From assembly GCF_025152405.1 (NCBI RefSeq), contig NZ_CP102292.1, positions 1,116,001 to 1,180,000 on the forward strand: a DNA stretch of 64,000 nt, given 5' to 3'. Below the pieces are notes generated by a model, which worked only from the letters and a program-made list of their open reading frames with translations, made no database searches and was not told where the DNA came from. Shown piece after piece: positions 17,061 to 24,625 of this stretch. Each line of letters begins with the position of its first letter. Within the stretch, counting starts at the first letter, position 1. Position numbers and translations under genes: made by a program. Source of the stretch: [Ruminococcus] lactaris ATCC 29176 (GTDB lineage Bacteria > Bacillota > Clostridia > Lachnospirales > Lachnospiraceae).

Positions 17061-17752
17061 TGCTTCTGAAGTTAGAACATATATATAAAGATTACGTTCA
17101 GGACAAACTGACAGTCCCTGTTTTGAAAGATATCTGCTTTCAGGTAGAACGCGGAGAATATGTTGCGATCATGGGACCTTCGGGTTCAGGAAAGACGACT
17201 CTGATGAATATCATCGGATGTCTTGATGTGGCAAGTTCCGGGGTCTATCAGCTCAACGGGACAGACCTGAAGGATTTTGACGACCGGACAATGGCACAGA
17301 TCAGAAACCGCTCCATTGGATTTGTCTTTCAGACATTTAATCTGCTGCCAAAACAGACAGCACTGGATAATGTAGCACTGCCACTTCTTTATTCCAATGT
17401 ATCCAAAAAAGAGCGGATGGAGCGGGCGAAGGCAGCACTGGAACGGGTCGGACTTGGGGATCGCCTGGATTTCAGACCGACGCAGTTATCAGGAGGACAG
17501 AAGCAGCGTGTGGCCATCGCAAGAGCAATCGTTACCGGCCCTGATCTTCTGCTGGCAGATGAGCCTACGGGAGCGTTGGATTCGGTTTCGGGACGGCAGA
17601 TCATGGAATTATTTTCAGAACTGAATCAGGAAGGAATGACAGTGCTGATGATCACACATGATGCACAGATCGCAGGGTGTGCTGACCGGATGGTGATGAT
17701 CAAAGATGGAAGATTGAAGGACGGAGAGGAGCAGGAGAATGGAAAAGAATAA
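17060..17752 (+). CDS. MacB-like ABC transporter ATP-binding protein
   Basis: This is the 230-residue ATPase subunit of the exporter. It shows Walker A GPSGSGKT, the Q-loop with FVFQTFNLLP, the signature LSGGQKQR, Walker B with LLADEPTGALD, and the H-loop in MITHD. These motifs place it in the LolD/MacB/FtsE group that energises permeases with a large extracytoplasmic domain. It overlaps both neighbours (1 nt upstream, 14 nt downstream), which supports tight co-translation with the adaptors. Confidence 0.92.
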   Translation: MLLKLEHIYKDYVQDKLTVPVLKDICFQVERGEYVAIMGPSGSGKTTLMNIIGCLDVASSGVYQLNGTDLKDFDDRTMAQIRNRSIGFVFQTFNLLPKQTALDNVALPLLYSNVSKKERMERAKAALERVGLGDRLDFRPTQLSGGQKQRVAIARAIVTGPDLLLADEPTGALDSVSGRQIMELFSELNQEGMTVLMITHDAQIAGCADRMVMIKDGRLKDGEEQENGKE

Positions 17753-19466
17753 GAAAAAGATCCTGATCGGTTCGGTTTCCGGCGTTGCGGCAGCAGTCCT
17801 GTTGACCGGGATCATTGTTGCGGCTGTGCAGGGAAGCGGAAAAGCGGTAAAAGTAGCTCCTGTCAGTAATATGAATTCCGGTGGCTGGTCCAGCGGTTCT
17901 GAAATCTCTGATTACGGAACTGTAACAACGAATATGAACCAGGATATCTATTATGATGAATCTCTTACTGTGAAAGAAGTCTATGTTAAAGCCGGAGATA
18001 CGGTTAAGATCGGGGATCGTCTGGTTGCTTATGATACAACTCTGGCAACGATGGAAAAAGAAATGAAGCAGATGGAGATTGAGGGAATTGCCTTAAACCG
18101 TAAGAATATTGAAGCAGAACTGAAGCAACTGCGTGGAACAAAAGCGGTTGCAAAAGGAAATGTAGCAGGGACCAATACAGTTGTGAAGACCAGTGCGGCA
18201 GGAACAGATACAGTCGTAAACGCAGATACAGGGAAGAGCAGGACAACAGCATCAGTGCAGAGGCAGAATATGACTGCTCGGGAAGGAAATACGGATACCG
18301 GAACGGCAGGATCGGATCAGGATTCAACGGTGACAGATGGAAAAGAGACCGGTAAACCCTTCCCGGAAGAATTAAAGGGAACAAAGATTTATGATAAGAT
18401 TACGGAAGAGTCCGTTCCGTACAATGAGGATGGTGACGGAACAGAAGAAAAACCTTACCGGTATCTCTGTGCACCTGGGGTGACGGTTCATGCACAGTTT
18501 ATGCTGAAAGTGCTGGAAAATAGAGAAATCTGCACATTTGAGGTGGTAGATGATAAGGATAATCCGACCAGGATTCTTTATGAATGGACACTGGATGGAA
18601 AGAATGGTCAGATCATCAAGCCAGTTCAGCCAGACCAGCCGGACACACCATCTGAACCGGATGTACCGGACGAACCGGATACACCGTCCGAGCCGGAAGA
18701 TCCATCTGAACCGGATGATCCGGGAATTTCAGATGGACCTACAAAAGAAGAGCTGGCAAAAGAGATTCAGGAGAAGGAAGAACGGTTAAAAGAGCTGGAA
18801 CTGGAGCAGAGAACAGCCGAACTGGAACTGAAGCAATTGAAAAAAAAGGTAGACAATGCGATCGTAACCAGTACAGTGGAAGGAACCGTAAAATCGGTGA
18901 CGGATGAAGAGACAGCAAGACTGGAAAATACACCGATCATCAGTGTTGTAGGTGAGGATGGATTTTATGTGACAGGGCGTGTGGCAGAGACAGCATTTGA
19001 TAAGATCAAAGAGGGAATGACTGTGACTGTTACGTCATGGACCAGCGGGATGACTTATGAGGCGACGATCAGCGGAGTCAGCAGTTCACCGTCAACAGGA
19101 TATTCGGACGGAAATAATGAAAATCTTTCTTATTATCCATTCACAGCAGTGATCCATGGGGACGCGGAACTTTCCAATGGAGACGGAGTAAATCTGAGTA
19201 TTGATGATCTTTCTTCCCAGGATGAGGATGAAATCTATCTTGAGCAGATGTTTGTCAGGGAAGACGGAAACCAATATTATGTATATAAAAAGGGTGATAA
19301 CGGGAAATTGAAAAAGCAGTATGTCGAAGTTGGAAAAAATGTATCCGGTTCTCTGGAGATTGTATCCGGTCTGAGCCTGGATGACGAGATTGCATTTCCA
19401 TATGGAAGAGATGTTCGGGAAGGTGCGAAGACAAAGTCGACAGATACATTATATGATTATAAGTAA
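17739..19466 (+). CDS. HlyD-type adaptor with a large hairpin insertion (adaptor 2)
   Basis: The 575-residue protein has a membrane anchor (about 8-30), a first lipoyl half (VKAGDTVKIGDRLVAYD), then the first helix of the adaptor hairpin. About 200 residues are inserted at the hairpin tip (about 133-335). The insertion holds a Thr/Gly-rich stretch, a small beta-like region (KPYRYLCAPGVTVHAQF) and a Pro/Glu/Asp repeat built from PSEPD, PDEPD and PSEPE units. The second helix (KEELAKEIQEKEERLKELE), the second lipoyl half and the beta barrel follow. It is the second adaptor in the same operon. The insertion may be a surface or wall-spanning domain; that is inference. Confidence 0.8.
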   Translation: MEKNKKKILIGSVSGVAAAVLLTGIIVAAVQGSGKAVKVAPVSNMNSGGWSSGSEISDYGTVTTNMNQDIYYDESLTVKEVYVKAGDTVKIGDRLVAYDTTLATMEKEMKQMEIEGIALNRKNIEAELKQLRGTKAVAKGNVAGTNTVVKTSAAGTDTVVNADTGKSRTTASVQRQNMTAREGNTDTGTAGSDQDSTVTDGKETGKPFPEELKGTKIYDKITEESVPYNEDGDGTEEKPYRYLCAPGVTVHAQFMLKVLENREICTFEVVDDKDNPTRILYEWTLDGKNGQIIKPVQPDQPDTPSEPDVPDEPDTPSEPEDPSEPDDPGISDGPTKEELAKEIQEKEERLKELELEQRTAELELKQLKKKVDNAIVTSTVEGTVKSVTDEETARLENTPIISVVGEDGFYVTGRVAETAFDKIKEGMTVTVTSWTSGMTYEATISGVSSSPSTGYSDGNNENLSYYPFTAVIHGDAELSNGDGVNLSIDDLSSQDEDEIYLEQMFVREDGNQYYVYKKGDNGKLKKQYVEVGKNVSGSLEIVSGLSLDDEIAFPYGRDVREGAKTKSTDTLYDYK

Positions 19467-19478
19467 GGGGGGATTTCT

Positions 19479-20735
19479 ATGCTGGAAGATATCAGACTTG
19501 CGTTTCAGGGAATCTGGAACCACAAATTAAGATCTGCTCTGACGATGCTTGGAATCATCATAGGAATCGGCTCGATCATTGCAATTGTATCAACAATCAA
19601 GGGAACAAATGAACAGATCAAGGAAAATCTGGTAGGAGCAGGAAATAATGCAGTGAATATCCAGCTTTACCAGGGAGAATGGCCGATTGATCTGAGCTAT
19701 GGAAATGTCCCGGACGGAGTACCGGTGATCAGTAAGGATGTACTGGAGGAAATAAAAGAATCTGATGCAGTGGAGACAGCAGCACTCTACTATACAAGAA
19801 ATGAATATGATGCCGTCTTTAACGGCTCCCAGTCCCTTTCCAACGGAACGATCATGGGAGTAGACTCTGATTATCTGGATGTATATGGTTATCAGATTAC
19901 AAAAGGACGTGGATTTTCAGAGAAAGATTTTTTGGAGAACAGAAAAGTTGCACTGCTTGACAAGACTTCTGCATCCAATCTGTTCCCGGACGGGAATGTG
20001 ATCGGAAAGACGATTGAAATGAAAGGAGAACCGTTTACGGTGATCGGTCTGATTGCCAGAAAAGCGGCATCCCAGCCGGTGATCAATTCCATGGATGATT
20101 ACAATCGCTATATATCAAATGATGGAAGTGGAATGGTCTGCGTTCCTGATACAGTATGGCCGACCCTGTATCAGTATGATGAACCACAGAATGTGGTAGT
20201 ACGTGCCACATCGACGGATGATATGACAAAAGCAGGGGAAGATGCAGCAGAGATCCTTAATTCTTATCTGTCTGTATCCGATGATTCCATCAAATATAAA
20301 GGGGAAGATCTGCTGAAGCAGGCAACCCAGATCCAGGAGATCAGCAATTCGACGAACCAGCAGTTGATCTGGATCGCCAGTATTTCTCTTTTAGTAGGAG
20401 GAATCGGAGTTATGAATATCATGCTTGTATCGGTCACAGAGCGTACAAGAGAGATCGGACTTAAAAAGGCACTGGGAGCAAGAAAAAAGAGAATCCTGTT
20501 CCAGTTCCTGACAGAGGCAGCAGTACTGACTCTGCTTGGTGGAATCATCGGTGTTGCGGTGGGAATCGCACTGGCGTATATTATCTCGGGAGTTTCCGCT
20601 GTGCCTGTGGCGATCAGCGGTACAGCAATTGTAGTGGCAGTCCTGTTCTCTACGCTGATCGGAGTAATCTTCGGACTGATTCCGTCGGTGAAAGCAGCCA
20701 ACATGAACCCGATCGACGCGTTACGGTATGAATAA
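19479..20735 (+). CDS. MacB/FtsX-type ABC transporter permease
   Basis: The 418-residue permease has one N-terminal helix (TMLGIIIGIGSIIAIVS), a MacB periplasmic-core domain of about 240 residues and three C-terminal helices. The cytoplasmic motif TERTREIGLKKALGA and the end NPIDALRYE are typical. It completes a four-gene exporter of two adaptors, one ATPase and one permease. Such systems export peptides, lipids or antibiotics, but nothing here fixes the substrate. The start at 19,479 has AAGGGGGG upstream. Confidence 0.9.
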   Translation: MLEDIRLAFQGIWNHKLRSALTMLGIIIGIGSIIAIVSTIKGTNEQIKENLVGAGNNAVNIQLYQGEWPIDLSYGNVPDGVPVISKDVLEEIKESDAVETAALYYTRNEYDAVFNGSQSLSNGTIMGVDSDYLDVYGYQITKGRGFSEKDFLENRKVALLDKTSASNLFPDGNVIGKTIEMKGEPFTVIGLIARKAASQPVINSMDDYNRYISNDGSGMVCVPDTVWPTLYQYDEPQNVVVRATSTDDMTKAGEDAAEILNSYLSVSDDSIKYKGEDLLKQATQIQEISNSTNQQLIWIASISLLVGGIGVMNIMLVSVTERTREIGLKKALGARKKRILFQFLTEAAVLTLLGGIIGVAVGIALAYIISGVSAVPVAISGTAIVVAVLFSTLIGVIFGLIPSVKAANMNPIDALRYE

Positions 20736-20774
20736 GAGATAAGATAAAAATTGAAAAATGCTTTCAACTGGTAA

Positions 20775-20835
20775 CACAGATATTTATAAAAGTAAATGAA
20801 AACGCACACAACATTTAAAAATATAAATATCTGTG
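20775..20835. repeat. Perfect 14-bp inverted repeat
   Basis: CACAGATATTTATA (20,775-20,788) and TATAAATATCTGTG (20,822-20,835) are exact inverted copies 33 bp apart. No T-run follows, so it is not a standard terminator. It lies between the exporter operon and the MATE gene and could be an operator or a transcript-end structure. Confidence 0.7.
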
Positions 20836-20890
20836 TTATTCTATTGTAAATGAAGGAAAACTTGATTTGCTAAATAATAAAGAGGGTTTT

Positions 20891-22210
20891 ATGGAAACAT
20901 CAGATTTTTACGGAACAGAAAAGGTCAGCAGGATCCTGTTAAAAATTGCACCACCGGTCATGCTGGCACAACTGATCCAGGCATTATACAATATTGTAGA
21001 CAGTTTTTTTGTAGGAAAGTATTCGGAGACCGGACTTACGGCATTGTCGATCATCTATCCGGTGCAGCTTCTCATGATCGCACTGGGAGTGGGAACAGGA
21101 GTCGGTATCAATACTGATATGGCGTATTATCTTGGAATCGGAAAGAAGAAAAAAGCAGAAGAGGTGGCGGGAACTGGTACACCGCTGGGACTGATCCTGT
21201 GGATTATTTTTGCAGCAGTCTGCTATGTTACGCTGCCGGCATATGCCGGTATGTCAACAGATTCCCCGGAAGTGATCCGGGATGTGGTGGCATACGGCAG
21301 GATCGTCTGTCTTTTCAGCATTGGTCTTTTTACGGAGGGAATCTGGAGTAAGATCCTGCAGGCAGAGGGCGATATGAGGACACCAATGATCGCTCAGATC
21401 GCAGGTGCAGTCGTCAATATCATTTTGGATCCGCTTCTGATCTTTGGAATGCTGGGCATGCCTGAAATGGGAATCTCCGGTGCAGCAGTAGCAACGGTGT
21501 CAGGACAGATCGTGGCAGCCTTGATCGTAATGAAAAAAGCGTGGTACAGACCGCCCAGGAGATCCTGCTATTCCGGTTATATAAAAAGAATCTATCAGCT
21601 TGGAATCCCCAATATCATTATGCAGTCAGCTTATACGCTCTACATTCTCGGACTGAATCTGATCCTGGCGGGATTTTCAGACCAGGCAGTTACCGCACTG
21701 GGATTATATTATAAGTGGCAGACCTTCTTTTTTATTCCATTGGGAGCATTACAGACCTGCATTGTTCCGGTGATCAGTTATAATTATGCAGCGAAGGATA
21801 TAAAAAGGTGCAGGCTTGTATTGAAAGATTCTCTGATCATGGGAGAATGTCTGATGTTTCTTGGTACCTTGTGTTTTGAGTTTCTGCCTGGACAGATGCT
21901 GGCTGTATTCTCCGGCGACAGCGAGGTGATTGCAATAGGAACGAACGGATTCCATTACATCGGGATCAGTTTTATTTTTATGGTCACTTCCCTGATCTTT
22001 CCGGTCTTTTTCCAGGCAATCGGATATGCCGTGAAGAGTTCGGTACTGACGATCGTGAGAACCGTGTTGTTTTTTGTGCCGCTGGGATATATTTTTTCAA
22101 GATTCGGTTTGCAGTATTTCTGGCTGACTTTCCCGGTAACAGAGCTGCTTACCTCTGTGATCGGAGTTGGATTTTATAGGAACTTTTTAAAAAGAGAACA
22201 GACAATATAA
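20891..22210 (+). CDS. MATE family efflux transporter
   Basis: This multidrug and toxin extrusion pump has 12 predicted transmembrane helices in 439 residues. The start motif FYGTEKVSRILLKIAPPVM and the segment QALYNIVDSFFVGKYS are typical of the clostridial NorM-like/DinF-related group. The second half repeats the pattern (IMQSAYTLYILGLNLILAGF). ATG 20,891 is preferred (AGAGGG 4-5 nt upstream); a TTG eight codons earlier (20,867) is possible. The drug or ion coupling cannot be told from sequence. It precedes a MerR gene that has its own promoter. Confidence 0.88.
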   Translation: METSDFYGTEKVSRILLKIAPPVMLAQLIQALYNIVDSFFVGKYSETGLTALSIIYPVQLLMIALGVGTGVGINTDMAYYLGIGKKKKAEEVAGTGTPLGLILWIIFAAVCYVTLPAYAGMSTDSPEVIRDVVAYGRIVCLFSIGLFTEGIWSKILQAEGDMRTPMIAQIAGAVVNIILDPLLIFGMLGMPEMGISGAAVATVSGQIVAALIVMKKAWYRPPRRSCYSGYIKRIYQLGIPNIIMQSAYTLYILGLNLILAGFSDQAVTALGLYYKWQTFFFIPLGALQTCIVPVISYNYAAKDIKRCRLVLKDSLIMGECLMFLGTLCFEFLPGQMLAVFSGDSEVIAIGTNGFHYIGISFIFMVTSLIFPVFFQAIGYAVKSSVLTIVRTVLFFVPLGYIFSRFGLQYFWLTFPVTELLTSVIGVGFYRNFLKREQTI

Positions 22211-22248
22211 AGGAAACAGGATGAAAAAAGAAAAATAGAAAAATCCTC

Positions 22249-22279
22249 TTGACCTGGAGCTGACTCCAAGTGTTATAGT
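22249..22279 (+). promoter_or_regulatory. MerR-type promoter with 19-bp spacer
   Basis: TTGACC (22,249-22,254), a 19-bp spacer and TATAGT (22,274-22,279). The spacer carries an imperfect dyad (ACCTGGAG-CTGA-CTCCAAGT). An overlong spacer with a central palindrome is the hallmark of MerR-activated promoters, so the merR-dxs pair is probably autoregulated. Confidence 0.85.
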
Positions 22280-22309
22280 TCTTGTGAAAAAAGAAAGGGC
22301 AGGTGATCG

Positions 22310-22702
22310 ATGTTGACGATCAAGGAAGTCAGTGAAAAATACGGGATTTCCCAGGATACGCTGCGATATTATGAAAGGATCGGTCTGATCCCGCCGGTTC
22401 CGCGTACACCGGGCGGAATCCGGGATTATCAGGAAAAAGACCTGGGCTGGGTAGAACAGGCAGTATGTATGCGGAGTGCCGGTGTCCAGATCGAGGCACT
22501 GATCGAATATGTGCGACTGTACCAGATGGGGGACAGTACGATCGAGGCACGCAGAGATCTTTTACAGGAACAGTATGAAGTGCTGGAGGAACAGCGGCGA
22601 CAGATCAATGCAACGATGGAACGGCTGAAATATAAAATATCACGTTATCAGAAAGCAGTAGAGACAGGAGTCCTGTCCTGGGAAAAAGAAGAGGAGAATT
22701 AG
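22310..22702 (+). CDS. MerR family transcriptional regulator
   Basis: The 130-residue protein has a winged-helix N-terminus (MLTIKEVSEKYGISQDTLRYYERIG) and a C-terminal dimerisation helix (about 80-118). It has no conserved metal-binding Cys pair; the only Cys lies in VCMRSAG at about residue 59. That fits the AdhR/NmlR side of the family rather than metal sensors. It lies directly downstream of a MerR-type promoter and 3 bp upstream of the Dxs-like gene, so it should control that gene. The inducer is unknown. Confidence 0.88.
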   Translation: MLTIKEVSEKYGISQDTLRYYERIGLIPPVPRTPGGIRDYQEKDLGWVEQAVCMRSAGVQIEALIEYVRLYQMGDSTIEARRDLLQEQYEVLEEQRRQINATMERLKYKISRYQKAVETGVLSWEKEEEN

Positions 22703-22705
22703 AAA

Positions 22706-24469
22706 ATGTATATTGAGAAGATCAACGGACCGGCTGATGTAAAGAAACTGACATTGGAGGAACTGCCGGTTCTTGCAGAGGAAATACGACAGGCACTGCT
22801 TGTCAGGGCAAGTAAGCATGGAGGACATTTTGGACCGAATTTTGGTATGGTAGAAGCAACCATTGCAATGCATTATGTATTTGAATCACCAAAGGACAAG
22901 ATCGTGTACGATGTATCACACCAGAGCTATCCACATAAGATGCTGACGGGAAGAAAAGATGCCTATCTGTATGAAGAACATTATGATGATGTATCAGGAT
23001 ATACCAATCCGGGTGAAAGTGAACACGATTTCTTTACGGTAGGTCATACCTCTACTTCGGTCAGCCTTGCCTGCGGACTTGCAAAGGGAAGAGACCTGAA
23101 AGACGAAAAAGGGAATGTGATCGCAGTCATCGGAGACGGATCTCTGAGTGGCGGAGAGTCACTGGAAGGACTGGATTATGCTGCAGAGCTTGGTGGCAAC
23201 CTGATTATTGTAGTCAATGACAATGATATGTCCATAGCAGAGAACCATGGAGGGCTTTACCAGAATTTAAAACTTCTGCGGGAGACAGACGGCAAGGCAG
23301 ACTGCAATCTGTTCAGGGCAATGGGACTGGATTATATTTATGTAAACGAAGGAAATAATACAGCCGCTCTGATCGAGGCATTTCAGAAAGCAAAAGATAC
23401 AGACCATGCAGTGGTCGTTCATATCAATACGCTGAAGGGAAAGGGATATGCCCCTGCAGAGCAGCACAAGGAGCAGTGGCATTATAATGCTCCGTTTGAT
23501 CTGAAGACCGGAATGCCTCTTTATCCGGCAGACGGAGAAGATTACTCTTCTGTGACGAGAGATTATCTTCTGAAAAAGATGAAAGAAGATCCGACGGTTG
23601 TTGCGATCACTTCAGGAACACCGACAGTCATGGGATTTACAGAAGATAAAAGAAAAGAAGCCGGAAGACAGTTCGTGGATGTGGGAATTGCGGAGGAGAC
23701 TGCCGTGGCACTTGCTTCAGGAATCGCAGCCAACGGAGGGAAGCCGGTGTATGGAGTTTACAGTTCCTTTATACAGAGAACTTTTGACCAGATTTCCCAG
23801 GATTTATGCATTGATAAAAATCCGGCAACGATCGTGATTTTTGCAGGTTCTGTTTATGGAATGAATGATGTGACTCATTTAGGTTTGCAGGATATGCCGA
23901 TGCTTGGAAATATTCCGAATTTAGTCTATCTTGCACCGACAACAAAAGAAGAGTATCTTGCCATGCTGGACTGGAGCGTGGAGCAGACAGAGTATCCGGT
24001 TGCGATCAAACTTCCGGGTGGTGCAATGATCTCAGACGGAAAAGAAGTGAAAAAGGATTTCAGAAGACTGGATCAGTATGAAGTGACGAGAAAAGGTTCA
24101 AAAGTTGCGGTCATCGGACTTGGAACATTCTACGGACTTGCAGGACAGGCAGCAGACCTGATCGGGGAAAAGACAGGAACTGTACCGACAGTGATCAATC
24201 CATATTATATTACAGGGCTGGATGAAGAACTCCTGAAAGAACTGAAGAAAGATCATGATATCGTGGTCACGCTGGAAGATGGAATCCTCAATGGTGGATT
24301 TGGAGAGAAGATCGCACGTTTCTATGGCGACAGTGACATGAAGGTTCTGAACTACGGATTGAAAAAAGAGTTCATTGACCGGTATGACGTGAAAGAGATA
24401 CTGCTGGAAAATCATCTGACTGCAGAACAGATTGCAGATGATGTAATGCAGGTTGAACAGAAAAGATAA
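22706..24469 (+). CDS. Divergent 1-deoxyxylulose-5-phosphate synthase-like ThDP enzyme
   Basis: The 587-residue protein has the transketolase-type layout. The ThDP-binding part carries GDGSLSGGESLEG...NDNDMSI, followed by the pyrimidine domain (DVGIAEETAV with the catalytic Glu) and a C-terminal transketolase domain. Overall it aligns with Dxs (GHFGPNFG, HQSYPHKMLTGR, YSSFIQR). Compared with E. coli Dxs from memory, the Asp and Arg at positions 427 and 420 become Asn and Ala, Arg478 becomes Lys, His372 becomes Thr, and the loop around 183-240 is much shorter. Since Arg420 and Arg478 hold the glyceraldehyde-3-phosphate phosphate, this may be a paralogue with another acceptor. It is linked to MerR. 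Housekeeping Dxs is the alternative. Confidence 0.75.
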   Translation: MYIEKINGPADVKKLTLEELPVLAEEIRQALLVRASKHGGHFGPNFGMVEATIAMHYVFESPKDKIVYDVSHQSYPHKMLTGRKDAYLYEEHYDDVSGYTNPGESEHDFFTVGHTSTSVSLACGLAKGRDLKDEKGNVIAVIGDGSLSGGESLEGLDYAAELGGNLIIVVNDNDMSIAENHGGLYQNLKLLRETDGKADCNLFRAMGLDYIYVNEGNNTAALIEAFQKAKDTDHAVVVHINTLKGKGYAPAEQHKEQWHYNAPFDLKTGMPLYPADGEDYSSVTRDYLLKKMKEDPTVVAITSGTPTVMGFTEDKRKEAGRQFVDVGIAEETAVALASGIAANGGKPVYGVYSSFIQRTFDQISQDLCIDKNPATIVIFAGSVYGMNDVTHLGLQDMPMLGNIPNLVYLAPTTKEEYLAMLDWSVEQTEYPVAIKLPGGAMISDGKEVKKDFRRLDQYEVTRKGSKVAVIGLGTFYGLAGQAADLIGEKTGTVPTVINPYYITGLDEELLKELKKDHDIVVTLEDGILNGGFGEKIARFYGDSDMKVLNYGLKKEFIDRYDVKEILLENHLTAEQIADDVMQVEQKR

Positions 24470-24486
24470 AAATGCTATAATACATC

Positions 24487-24530
24487 GGAAAGAACCCATT
24501 TTTTAATGGGTTTTCTTTCCGGTTTTTTTA
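24487..24530 (+). terminator. Intrinsic terminator after the Dxs-like gene
   Basis: GGAAAGAACCCATT pairs with AATGGGTTTTCTTTCC across a T4 loop, then GGTTTTTTT. Confidence 0.9.
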
Positions 24531-24625
24531 CTTTATGATGCTATCTGTGCAGGAAAAACCATCTGGTATGGTTTGGACCGCATTTTGTATGCAAAAATAG
24601 ATTTTACAGATGAAGGAGTTTGAAT

